From Aquimarina sp042434915 (lineage in GTDB: Bacteria > Bacteroidota > Bacteroidia > Flavobacteriales > Flavobacteriaceae): a stretch of DNA of 64,000 bases. Both the position numbers and the translations under genes were made by a program. The first letter of the stretch is position 1, and every line of letters begins with the position of its first letter. Positions 36,293 to 45,061 of the stretch are shown one piece after another. The stretch lies in assembly GCF_042434915.1 (NCBI RefSeq), contig NZ_CP170198.1, forward strand, positions 1,426,001-1,490,000, written 5' to 3'. The notes under the pieces were generated by a model. The model was not told the origin of the DNA. It did not search any database and worked only from the letters and a program-made list of their open reading frames with translations.

Positions 36293-37435
36293 CTAGGGTT
36301 TACACTTTTGAAACATAGCTAACGCCTCTTCATACAAATCGGTATATAAAGGAACAATATTAGAAATATCGAATTTCATTGCTTGTTGAAAAGCTCCTTC
36401 TTTAAACTGTTCAAGAGTTTTATCATTTTGCAGTATACTTAACGCCTTTTTCGACATATCTTTTATATCACCTACATCGCTAAGATACCCTGAGACACCA
36501 TCCAAATTAACCTCTGGTATACCACCCGCATTACTAGAGATTACCGGAACTTTGTTTACCATAGCTTCTAGCGCCGCCAGTCCAAAGCTTTCTCGCTCTG
36601 ATGGTAACAAAAATAAATCGGAAAAGCATAAGATCTTATCAATTTCATTACTATTTCCTAAGAAAATAACTTTGTCTTCAATTCCTAAATCCTTACATTT
36701 TTGCTCTGCAGGTAAACGCTCTGGACCATCCCCAACCATCAAAAGTTTTGATGGAATTGATTGTTGAATTGTACAAAATATATCAACAATATCACTGATT
36801 CTTTTTACGGTTCTAAAATTACTGATATGTGTGATAATTCGCTCATGAGGTTTGGCCATAACATCTCGTTGACAATCTGTAAAACTAGTTTTGCGATGAT
36901 TAGCTTCTATAAAATTAGGAACGACTTTGATATCTTTCTTTATATTGAATAACCTTAGCGTATCTTCTTTCAAACTTTGAGACACCGAGGTAACTATATC
37001 ACTATTATTGATACTAAAGGTTACTGCTGGTTTATAAAAAGGGTGATTTCCTACAAGCGTAATATCTGTACCGTGTAACGTAGTAACCATAGGTACATAA
37101 ATCCCTTCTTCTTCTAGCATTTCCTTTGCCATATATCCTGCATACGCATGAGGTATTGCATAATGAACATGCAAAAGTTCAATATCATATTTTTTTATAG
37201 TGTCAACCAACTTACTAGACAATGCGAGTTCGTACGGTTGATAATGAAACAAAGGATATTCTGGCACAGTTACTTCATGAAAATGTACATTTTTACCCAG
37301 TAACTCTAATCGAACTGGTTGTTTGTACGTAATAAAATGTATTTCATGATTGAGTTTTGACAATGCAATTCCTAATTCGGTTGCGACAACCCCGCTTCCT
37401 CCAAAAGTTGGGTAACATACGATAGCTATTTTCAC
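36293..37435 (-). CDS. bshA: N-acetyl-alpha-D-glucosaminyl L-malate synthase
   Basis: 380 residues, a GT4 retaining glycosyltransferase. The BshA signature is clear from the start: MKIAIVCYPTFGGSGVVATELG, then HFITYKQPVRL, LHVHYAIPHAYAGYMAKE, LHGTDITLVGNHPFY, and the C-terminal EX7E region SERESFGLAALEAM. It joins UDP-GlcNAc and L-malate, the first step of bacillithiol synthesis, which supplies the low-molecular-weight thiol in many Bacteroidota. bshB and bshC are not in the window. The RNase P RNA gene lies upstream on the same strand. Confidence 0.95.
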   Translation of the reverse strand: MKIAIVCYPTFGGSGVVATELGIALSKLNHEIHFITYKQPVRLELLGKNVHFHEVTVPEYPLFHYQPYELALSSKLVDTIKKYDIELLHVHYAIPHAYAGYMAKEMLEEEGIYVPMVTTLHGTDITLVGNHPFYKPAVTFSINNSDIVTSVSQSLKEDTLRLFNIKKDIKVVPNFIEANHRKTSFTDCQRDVMAKPHERIITHISNFRTVKRISDIVDIFCTIQQSIPSKLLMVGDGPERLPAEQKCKDLGIEDKVIFLGNSNEIDKILCFSDLFLLPSERESFGLAALEAMVNKVPVISSNAGGIPEVNLDGVSGYLSDVGDIKDMSKKALSILQNDKTLEQFKEGAFQQAMKFDISNIVPLYTDLYEEALAMFQKCKP

Positions 37436-37570
37436 GTATTTTGTTTTTTCAAATTATAACTCATAAGTGTTTTCAACTTATAGTAATCCTATTTATAGAA
37501 GTAAACAGTCGTTTATTATTAAAAAACTAACAATAAAATATAACATTTGTACTTCTTGAATATATAAAAA

Positions 37571-37942
37571 AAGTAGGCCATAAGCCGGATTCTGTATTAT
37601 GTAAACACATAATTCCTTATCATTTATCTAGCCCAGTAATTACTTACTGGATCCAACCGCCTACCCTCCAACATTGGGCGTGCAACCCTTAAGCGTTGGT
37701 TTACATGGCGTTGCACCGCATAGAGTTTACCTGGTTTCACTACAGCATTACCTGTACATACTTTCTGTTGCACTTGTCCTCATCTTACAATGGACGGGTG
37801 TTACCCGCTATGCTGCACTACGGTGTCCGGACTTTCCTCTTTGCTTCAAACTTAATTTGAAAACTAATGTATCTAACTTTACAGTTACTATAGATCAGTA
37901 GCAGAAACAAGTTCTGCACACAGCGATAAGGTGGCCTACTTT
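37571..37942 (-). ncRNA. rnpB: RNase P RNA (type A-like)
   Basis: The minus strand reads AAAGTAGGCCACC at its 5' end and GGCCTACTTTTTTTAT at the 3' end, pairing as the closing P1 helix. Conserved core segments are present on that strand: the GAGGAAAGTCCGGAC block (complement of 37826-37840), and the 3' CCGGCTTAT segment (complement of 37591-37583). The U-rich 3' end looks like its terminator. Length of about 372 nt fits bacterial type A. It is the catalytic RNA that trims tRNA 5' leaders. Confidence 0.93.
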
Positions 37943-37945
37943 CTG

Positions 37946-37953
37946 CAAAAGTA
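37946..37953 (-). promoter_or_regulatory. -7 element of the RNase P RNA gene
   Basis: On the minus strand TACTTTTG matches TAnnTTTG and ends 4 bp before the first paired base of P1, the expected distance to a transcription start. The -33 element is weak. Confidence 0.6.
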
Positions 37954-38034
37954 ATTATATTGAAGAATTAAAATAGATTTAACCGATCTTAATTTAAGTT
38001 GTTCATAATTATACTCAAAAACAAAAGATAAAAA

Positions 38035-38064
38035 TTTGAATTGATTATACAATTTTTAACTTTG
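38035..38064 (+). promoter_or_regulatory. Promoter of dnaX, giving a leaderless or near-leaderless mRNA
   Basis: TTTG (38035-38038), an 18-bp spacer and TAACTTTG (38057-38064). The dnaX ATG is at 38070, only 5 bp after the -7 element, so transcription would start at or within a few bases of the start codon. Confidence 0.6.
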
Positions 38065-38069
38065 TAGCG

Positions 38070-39836
38070 ATGGAACAGTTTATTGTATCAGCTAGAAAAT
38101 ATCGCCCGCAAACCTTTAAGGATGTTGTAGGGCAACAAGCGATTACAAATACGTTACTTAACGCTATTGAACATAACCATCTTGCACAAGCTCTATTATT
38201 TACTGGACCTCGAGGAGTTGGTAAAACATCTTGCGCACGTATTTTGGCAAAAACGATCAATCAGGACGGTTCTGATCAGGCTGATGAAGATTTTGCTTTT
38301 AATATTTTTGAGCTCGATGCAGCATCTAACAACTCGGTAGATGATATCCGTAATTTAATTGAACAAGTTCGCATACCTCCACAAGTTGGAAAATATAAAG
38401 TATATATTATTGATGAGGTACATATGCTATCGCAAGCTGCTTTTAATGCGTTTCTTAAAACCTTAGAAGAGCCACCAAAACATGCAATTTTTATACTCGC
38501 CACCACAGAGAAGCACAAAATAATACCTACTATTTTATCACGTTGTCAAATATTTGATTTTAAAAGAATCACTGTGACCGATGCTAAGCTTCATTTAATG
38601 GAAGTAGCCAAGAGTGAAGGTATTATAGCAGATGAAGATGCTTTGCAAATCATTGCGCAAAAGGCTGATGGTGCCATGCGTGACGCACTATCAATTTTTG
38701 ATCGTGTAGTAAGTTTTAGTGGAAAAGAGTTAACTCGCAAAGCTGTTACCGAAAATTTAAACGTTCTTGACTACGAGACTTATTTTGAAGTTACTGATTT
38801 AATTAGTAACAATAATATCCCTAAAGTGTTACTGGCTTTTAACGAAATACTTGCACAAGGTTTTGATGGGCACCATTTTATTGCTGGATTAGCCTCACAT
38901 TTTAGAGATCTTTTGGTCTGCAAAACACCAGAAACTATTCAACTCCTAGAAGTTGGGGATCAAACCAAACAAAAATATCATGAACAATCTCAAAAAGTTT
39001 CTACTCAATTTTTAATGAAAGGTATTGATCTCGCCAACGATTGTGATCTCAAATATAAAACAAGTCGTAATCAACGACTGCTCGTCGAGTTATGCCTTAT
39101 GCAACTTGCCTCTATTCTTAGTCAGAATGGAGAAAAAAAAAATGATACACCCTATATAATTCCACCTTCGTATTTTCGTAATAAAGGAATTAATCCTATA
39201 AAAATTAGTGCTGAAAACACTAAAATTACTGATACTACAAAGAATGATTCTGTTACAAAACGTTCTGAAGTTGATGTAGAAGCTCAAGCAATTGCGACAT
39301 CAAATCCATCAACTGCTATAACACCAAAAGCAGATGAAAAAACAGTCGACACCCCGACTATACAATTTGCCAGAGAGCGAAGAACATCTGGACTATCACT
39401 AACAAGTATAAAGAAAAAGAAAGAGCACCAAGAAAGAAAGGCCGAAAAAGTCGTAGACCCTGAAAATTTACCTTATCATCCGTTTACCGAAACCGAAATG
39501 TTATCACAATGGACCGCGTATGGAAAATTACAGGATGCTAAAGGCGAACGCATTTTAGGATCCATGTTTGCAATGAATACGCCTACAAGTAAGGGTGATG
39601 AAATACACCTGACATTACCCAATCAATCCATGAAAATTGACTTGGAAAATGCGCAGGCTGGATTACTTCAATTCTTATATAAAAAACTAAGTAATTATAA
39701 AATTACACTGCATATTCATGTAAATGAAGAATTATCCAAAAAATATGCGTTTACCCCACAGGATAAGTATGAAAAGTTGAGAGAAAAAAATCCATTAATT
39801 GATAAATTGAGATCTTCTTTCGACTTAGATATCTAA
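38070..39836 (+). CDS. dnaX: DNA polymerase III subunit gamma/tau, without zinc module
   Basis: 588 residues. Walker A GPRGVGKTS is at residues 46-54, Walker B YIIDEVHMLS, SRC motif LSRCQIFDF, and FLKTLEEPP, all as in clamp-loader ATPases. The zinc-binding loop that normally follows the P-loop (four Cys) is replaced by an acidic stretch QDGSDQADEDF without cysteine. The long C-terminal part (residues about 375-588) has a charged linker and a domain that may contact the polymerase alpha subunit. It loads the sliding clamp in the replisome. It is a single gene near miaE. Confidence 0.94.
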   Translation: MEQFIVSARKYRPQTFKDVVGQQAITNTLLNAIEHNHLAQALLFTGPRGVGKTSCARILAKTINQDGSDQADEDFAFNIFELDAASNNSVDDIRNLIEQVRIPPQVGKYKVYIIDEVHMLSQAAFNAFLKTLEEPPKHAIFILATTEKHKIIPTILSRCQIFDFKRITVTDAKLHLMEVAKSEGIIADEDALQIIAQKADGAMRDALSIFDRVVSFSGKELTRKAVTENLNVLDYETYFEVTDLISNNNIPKVLLAFNEILAQGFDGHHFIAGLASHFRDLLVCKTPETIQLLEVGDQTKQKYHEQSQKVSTQFLMKGIDLANDCDLKYKTSRNQRLLVELCLMQLASILSQNGEKKNDTPYIIPPSYFRNKGINPIKISAENTKITDTTKNDSVTKRSEVDVEAQAIATSNPSTAITPKADEKTVDTPTIQFARERRTSGLSLTSIKKKKEHQERKAEKVVDPENLPYHPFTETEMLSQWTAYGKLQDAKGERILGSMFAMNTPTSKGDEIHLTLPNQSMKIDLENAQAGLLQFLYKKLSNYKITLHIHVNEELSKKYAFTPQDKYEKLREKNPLIDKLRSSFDLDI

Positions 39837-39860
39837 GTTTTATAAAGCCGTTGTTTTCTA

Positions 39861-39868
39861 TACCTTTG
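39861..39868 (+). promoter_or_regulatory. -7 promoter element of miaE
   Basis: TACCTTTG matches TAnnTTTG, 58 bp before the miaE ATG. No good TTG was found at 18-20 bp upstream. Confidence 0.45.
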
Positions 39869-39926
39869 TAATAAATTAGAGTGGTGAACTGTGTAATCTA
39901 AAATATTAATAAAAGAAACATATTTT

Positions 39927-40508
39927 ATGCTAGGCCTAAAATTACCAACCGATCCCCGATGGGTTAATATTGTCGAAAAAAACATAGAAGAGATCTTAAC
40001 AGATCATGCATATTGTGAGCAAAAAGCTGCTTCTACTGCTATATCTCTGATCGTTAGTTTTCCCGAATACACAGAACTCGTTCAAGAAATGACCAAATTA
40101 GTCAAAGAGGAAATTAGTCACTTCAAAATGGTTCATGATAAAATCATAGCGAGAGGATTTGTTTTGGGAAGAGATCGCAAGGATGAGTATGTGCTTCAAC
40201 TATTGAAATTTTTTCCAAAAGGTGGAAGTCGAACTACTCAATTGGTTCATCGTCTTCTCTATGCCGCCTTAATTGAAGCTAGAAGTTGCGAACGATTTAA
40301 ACTTCTTTCTGAAGAATTACAAGATAGTGAATTAGCTGAATTTTATAGAAGCTTAATGGTAAGCGAAGCAAATCACTATACAATGTTTTTGAATTTTGCC
40401 AGAACTTATGGAGAACGTACAGAGGTTGATCAAAAATGGCAAGAATTGTTATCCTTTGAAGCTAAAATCATGCATTCACTAAGTAAAAAAGAGACAATAC
40501 ATGGATAG
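39927..40508 (+). CDS. miaE: tRNA-(ms2io6A)-hydroxylase MiaE
   Basis: 193 residues of the ferritin-like diiron fold. The four helices carry the metal-ligand motifs: DHAYCEQKAAS, KEEISHFKMVHDK, LIEARSCERFKLL and SEANHYTMF, i.e. two glutamates and ExxH pairs. The enzyme hydroxylates the isopentenyl chain of ms2i6A37 in certain tRNAs using O2. The start MLGLKLPTDPRWVNIV matches the family. It is convergent with the barrel gene at 40548. Confidence 0.93.
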   Translation: MLGLKLPTDPRWVNIVEKNIEEILTDHAYCEQKAASTAISLIVSFPEYTELVQEMTKLVKEEISHFKMVHDKIIARGFVLGRDRKDEYVLQLLKFFPKGGSRTTQLVHRLLYAALIEARSCERFKLLSEELQDSELAEFYRSLMVSEANHYTMFLNFARTYGERTEVDQKWQELLSFEAKIMHSLSKKETIHG

Positions 40509-40547
40509 TATGCCTCTTTGATATGATTATTATAAATACGTTTTTTG

Positions 40548-41102
40548 TTAAATTTTATAGCCTATAGATAGCTGTATATTTCTATTTTTACCATCGTTAA
40601 TAGATGCAAAATTATCCTCATCAACAATATTTGACAAACCATAAGCATATCTAAGATCTACGAAAATATTCTTAGTAATAGTAATTCCCAAACCTGCTAC
40701 AGCTGCAAAATCAAAAGTTTTATAATTATTACTATCTTCCCACTCCCATATTTTTAGACCCACTTGTGGTCCTAATTGTACATTGAGGAATCGATGAACA
40801 TTATACTTAAATATCATCGGGGCCTGTATATAATCAATTCTAAAATCTTCTTCTTTGTTGCCCTGTGCAGAATATTGTAACTCTGGCTGAAAGAGTAAAT
40901 TTTTCTTCAGCGTAATTTCGGCAAAAAAACCAACTGCTATACCTATTCGACTGTCATCAAATTCTTCTGGTATATCATCTCCATTAACCGAGCTATAATT
41001 TGCTCCTAAACGCATACCGTAACTATTCATTTGAGCATTGGATACTGTAGTAATGCATATAATAGCAATGCACAGAAGAAGTAATTTATTATGTATCATC
41101 AT
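40548..41102 (-). CDS. PorT-like outer-membrane beta-barrel protein
   Basis: 184 residues. The signal peptide (MMIHNKLLLLCIAIICITTVSNAQ) is followed by barrel strands: SYGMRLGANYSSVNGDD, GIAVGFFAEITLKKNLLFQPELQYS, LNVQLGPQVGLKIW, VAAVAGLG-like repeats and a C-terminal NIQLSIGYKI. This is the outer membrane beta-barrel domain 2 pattern shared by PorT-like proteins of Bacteroidota. Function beyond outer-membrane location is unknown. It is probably monocistronic. Confidence 0.82.
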   Translation of the reverse strand: MMIHNKLLLLCIAIICITTVSNAQMNSYGMRLGANYSSVNGDDIPEEFDDSRIGIAVGFFAEITLKKNLLFQPELQYSAQGNKEEDFRIDYIQAPMIFKYNVHRFLNVQLGPQVGLKIWEWEDSNNYKTFDFAAVAGLGITITKNIFVDLRYAYGLSNIVDEDNFASINDGKNRNIQLSIGYKI

Positions 41103-41213
41103 TCTTTAATTTAATATAACTATGTCTACTTATTTAAATATAAAAGTACACATATAATTCATAATTTAAATAATTCTCAATATTAACAAGAATAAAAAGA
41201 ACTCAATATACAA

Positions 41214-42113
41214 TTAACGATTATTTAATTTATCCTGATATAAAGACTTAATTATACCATCTGATAGCCCTATTTTAGGAACAAAAATCTTTCTAGCCCC
41301 ACTCCATTTCATTGCAGATAGATAAATCTTTGTTGCAGGGATAATAACATCTGCTCTATCTTGATTAAGGTTGAGTTCCCAAATTCGCTCATCATAGGTT
41401 AACGAATTAAGAAGTTGGTAATATGAGCTTAAATATAAATAAGACAATGGTTTACCTAAAGCTTTACCGCTATTTTTAAATATATTATTGATGTTTCCCC
41501 CAGATCCAATAAGATAAACTCTTGAATAATTCGCGAGATTTTGTTTAATCCATATACGAACTTCTTCCCATATTGCTGGTGACTCCATCTCGTATAATAA
41601 ACGTACTGTTCCTAATTTAAAAGATTTTGAGGTTATAGTCTGTCCATGATGATAAACTGTAAATTCTGTACTACCTCCACCTACATCGACGTATAGATAC
41701 GTTTCATCTCTGTTTATTAACTCATGTAAATCGGTCATGGCAATCATAGCTGCCTCATCATTACCATCGATGATACTAATAGATATTCCTGTCTTTTCTT
41801 CTATTAAGTTTACTATATCTTGACCATTTTCTGCTTCTCTCATTGCCGAGGTAGCACAAGCTTTATATCGAACAACCTTATGTGTGCGCATTAGTAATTT
41901 ATATGCCTCCATAGTATCGATCATTCTGGCGATATTTTCATCGGTTACTTTTTTAGAAATAAAAACATCTGTTCCTAAACGAATGGGTACACGAACAAGA
42001 CTCGTTTTTTTAAAACGTGTTTCTTTGCCATCCTCTTCATGGACACTGCTTATTAATAACCTAATTGCATTGGAACCTATATCTATAGCTCCATATTTTT
42101 CTATTGTTAGCAA
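41214..42113 (-). CDS. Ppx/GppA family exopolyphosphatase
   Basis: 299 residues of the ASKHA fold. The phosphate-1 motif is YGAIDIGSNAIRLLI at the N-terminus, the second glycine-rich motif LYVDVGGGSTEFTVY near residue 143, and the ELI.. and IGSGGNINNIF segments follow. Family members hydrolyse terminal phosphates of polyphosphate or pppGpp. This is the short, two-domain form without the C-terminal HD-like domain. It follows ppk1 by 5 bp, so synthesis and breakdown of polyphosphate are encoded together. Confidence 0.92.
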   Translation of the reverse strand: MLTIEKYGAIDIGSNAIRLLISSVHEEDGKETRFKKTSLVRVPIRLGTDVFISKKVTDENIARMIDTMEAYKLLMRTHKVVRYKACATSAMREAENGQDIVNLIEEKTGISISIIDGNDEAAMIAMTDLHELINRDETYLYVDVGGGSTEFTVYHHGQTITSKSFKLGTVRLLYEMESPAIWEEVRIWIKQNLANYSRVYLIGSGGNINNIFKNSGKALGKPLSYLYLSSYYQLLNSLTYDERIWELNLNQDRADVIIPATKIYLSAMKWSGARKIFVPKIGLSDGIIKSLYQDKLNNR

Positions 42114-42118
42114 ACTAT

Positions 42119-44221
42119 TTAATTTCTTAATTTTTCGACATAATAATCATAGGTAGCAACCTGTGATCGTACTTTGGTTTTGGCATTACGAACATACTCA
42201 TTTGTCTGATCCTCGGATAATATTCTTGCTTTAACATTATCATTCCAGCATATTTGAAAGGTTTCCAAAAGTTCCTTTTTAATATCTTCATCATAAATTG
42301 GACATGATATTTCAACCCTTCGATCCAAGTTTCTCGTCATCCAATCGGCAGACGATATATATACTTTTTTATCACCACCATTCTCAAAAACATACAATCG
42401 TGGGTGTTCTAAAAATTTATCAATGACACTAATCACTCTGATATTTTCACTCATATTAGGAATACCAGGAATTAAACTACATATACCCCTGATAATTAAA
42501 TCTATCTTGACACCAGCACAACTCGCTTCATAAAGCTTATCAATCATATCATAATCACTTAAACTATTTAGTTTAAGTTTTATCCCACTAGGTTTTCTAG
42601 CTTTACTATTTGCTATTTCTACATTAATCATTTGTATTAAGGATGAACGTGTATAATGTGGAGATATCAATAAATGTTTATAGCGTGTTATTTTATAATT
42701 GATTTCAAAAAATTTAAATACCTTATTTACTTCTTTCAAAATTTCTTCATTGGTTGTAAAAAGTGTATAATCAGTATAAATTTTTGCTGTGGATTCATTA
42801 AAATTACCTGTACTAATAAAACCATAACGTTTTAACCTACCTTCTTCTTCTCGCTCGATAACACATGTTTTACAGTGTACTTTGAGTCCAGGAACCCCAA
42901 AAATTAATTTTACTCCTTCTCGTTGCATTTGCTCTGCATACCTAATATTAGCTTCTTCATCAAATCTAGCTTGTAATTCGATTTGTACGGTTACAGTTTT
43001 TCCATTCTTTACAGCATTAATTAAAGAGCTAGCAATGTGAGAAATAGAAGCCAGTCGATATATGGTTATCTTAATGGTTTTTACCTTTGGATCAATGGCT
43101 GATTCTCTCAAAAACTTAACTGTATACGAAAAAGTGTGATACGGGGTGTATTGTAGAAAATCTTTTTCTGCAATTTTATCTAATAAACTTCCTTGTAAAC
43201 TCAAACCAGGAATAGGTAAGGGTACCAAATTTTGGTAGACCAGTTCTGGGATTTTTAAATCAGGGAAGTTCATATAATCCCTTCGGTTATGATACCGACC
43301 ACCAGGTATAATGCTATCTGTATAATCAATACCCATCTTATCCATTAAATAATCCAAGGTTTTTTGATCTATATGCTTATCATATACAAAACGTACAGGT
43401 TCTCCATCCCTTCTTGACTTTACGCTGCTAGAAATTTTTTCTATAAAACTTTTGCTTAAATCATTGTCAAAATCAAGTTGAGCATCTCGTGTAATTTTGA
43501 TCATATTAGCCTTTGCCGTATCATAATCAAAGATACTAAAGTTTATATGCATACAATATCGAATAAGATCATCGAGCATAATTATAAACTTTTTACCGTT
43601 TGTTTCTGGCAAAACAACAAAACGCTCTGTATTTTTTGGAATTTCGATCAAAGCATAAATTCTTTCTCGTCTATCTACATCAGATGTACGACTCACTATA
43701 GTATTACTAGAAGTACTTTTCAAAATAAGTCGTACTGCGAGATACGCTACACTATCTTTTAAATGCGGAAATTCTTCCAAATCATTTAAAATATAAGTCA
43801 CCAGTGCGGGACTTACTTTTGTAATAAAGTAATTACGTATAAATGCATCTTGATCGGCAGTTACTTCTTTCTCATTAATAATATAGATACTATGATCTGT
43901 CAATTTACTTTTAATGGCATCGATGATTTTTAAACTCTCAGATTGTTGTTTAATAACAATTTTCGTTATTTGTTCTAGTAGATCACTTGCGGTTCTACCT
44001 TTCAAAACATTTTTACCATCTTTACCTGCCAAATCAATTCGTTTAATGGTAGCATAGCGAACTTTAAAAAACTCATCTAAGTTATTAGAAAAAATACCGA
44101 TAAATCGTAAACGTTCAAGTAAAGGAACAGCTTCATCTGAGGCCTCCTGTAACACTCTTGCATTAAATTGTAACCAACTTAACTCCCTATTTATATACTT
44201 ATTCTTATAGTTTTTTGGCAT
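42119..44221 (-). CDS. ppk1: Polyphosphate kinase 1
   Basis: 700 residues with the four PPK1 domains in order. NRELSWLQFNARVLQEA is the N-terminal domain and GRYHNRRDYMNFP lies before the head domain. The catalytic domain carries YHTFSYTVKFLRESA, then KVHCKTCVIER with the phosphorylatable histidine, and TGNFNEST. It transfers the ATP gamma phosphate to growing polyphosphate at the inner membrane. Its start shares a base with the sixA stop and it precedes ppx, forming a sixA-ppk1-ppx operon. Confidence 0.95.
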   Translation of the reverse strand: MPKNYKNKYINRELSWLQFNARVLQEASDEAVPLLERLRFIGIFSNNLDEFFKVRYATIKRIDLAGKDGKNVLKGRTASDLLEQITKIVIKQQSESLKIIDAIKSKLTDHSIYIINEKEVTADQDAFIRNYFITKVSPALVTYILNDLEEFPHLKDSVAYLAVRLILKSTSSNTIVSRTSDVDRRERIYALIEIPKNTERFVVLPETNGKKFIIMLDDLIRYCMHINFSIFDYDTAKANMIKITRDAQLDFDNDLSKSFIEKISSSVKSRRDGEPVRFVYDKHIDQKTLDYLMDKMGIDYTDSIIPGGRYHNRRDYMNFPDLKIPELVYQNLVPLPIPGLSLQGSLLDKIAEKDFLQYTPYHTFSYTVKFLRESAIDPKVKTIKITIYRLASISHIASSLINAVKNGKTVTVQIELQARFDEEANIRYAEQMQREGVKLIFGVPGLKVHCKTCVIEREEEGRLKRYGFISTGNFNESTAKIYTDYTLFTTNEEILKEVNKVFKFFEINYKITRYKHLLISPHYTRSSLIQMINVEIANSKARKPSGIKLKLNSLSDYDMIDKLYEASCAGVKIDLIIRGICSLIPGIPNMSENIRVISVIDKFLEHPRLYVFENGGDKKVYISSADWMTRNLDRRVEISCPIYDEDIKKELLETFQICWNDNVKARILSEDQTNEYVRNAKTKVRSQVATYDYYVEKLRN

Positions 44222-44706
44222 TATCGCAAATCTTTAGGAAAAATTGTTAGTAAGGTTTTTCCTACATTTATAGTGTTCCATTGTGTGTTTTCGAAATCGA
44301 TTACAACCACCCCTGCTGTTGGAATGTTATCAATTACTTTGTTACCCAACATATTAGCTAATCTTGTAAGAGCGTAATTATGACCAAATAGCATTAGTGT
44401 ATTTATTTCAGATTTTGTCGATACTATTGTTTCCATTACCTGTTCACCTGTAAAATCATACAAATTAGTATCTAATGCAAAATCTACTTGATGTAAATTC
44501 ATAGCTTCCAAAATAATAGCCGCTGTCATTTGTGTACGTTTTGCATCACTACAAAGAACCTTATCTACCGTTAATTCAAGGTTTTTAAGGTATTTACCGA
44601 TCAGTGTAGCATCTTGGATACCTCGTTTTTTTAAAGGTCGTTGATGGTCTATCACATCAAATTCCCATGATGACTTAGCATGTCTAATAAAAACAAGTTT
44701 TTTCAT
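44221..44706 (-). CDS. SixA-type histidine phosphatase
   Basis: 161 residues of the histidine phosphatase superfamily. The RHG-type motif is KLVFIRHAKSSWE with catalytic His9, followed by QRPLKKRGIQDATLIGKYL, CSDAKRTQMTA and the second histidine in LFGHNYALTRLAN. SixA in E. coli dephosphorylates HPt/PTS phosphohistidine. Being first in an operon with ppk1, whose intermediate is also a phosphohistidine, is notable. Substrate is unproven here. Confidence 0.88.
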   Translation of the reverse strand: MKKLVFIRHAKSSWEFDVIDHQRPLKKRGIQDATLIGKYLKNLELTVDKVLCSDAKRTQMTAAIILEAMNLHQVDFALDTNLYDFTGEQVMETIVSTKSEINTLMLFGHNYALTRLANMLGNKVIDNIPTAGVVVIDFENTQWNTINVGKTLLTIFPKDLR

Positions 44707-45061
44707 AAATAATCACAGCTAATTTGATTTTTAATCTTTTGAGTACACAAGTTTAAGAATTCGATAGGAGACTTCTAAATAATATAGAATAAAAATCATT
44801 TTTTAATGAAATTATCGTTTACTAAGAAAAATTGACCATCAAATGAAATAAAATAAATGTAATTACGTATATTTATTACGGTAAAACCGTTAAACGATAA
44901 AATATGCACTTATATCGAAAATTTAACAAAACCCTTATTCAATAACTAATTAAAATCTATTTTTACATGCAACTATCTATGAATCAATAATTTTATTCAG
45001 TTATAGATAAAAATTTAGACAATAAAATAGTGCTCTAAATTATAAATATTATATTATACGT
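44707..45061. other. 355-bp divergent intergenic region
   Basis: Separates the sixA-ppk1-ppx operon from the OmpA-fusion gene and must hold both promoters. It is very AT-rich. No clear TTG-N19-TAnnTTTG promoter, RNA structure or ORF was recognised. Confidence 0.4.

Noticed and set aside
37674..37901. A 75-residue plus-strand reading frame
   Set aside because: It lies wholly within the RNase P RNA gene on the opposite strand and has no protein-like features.
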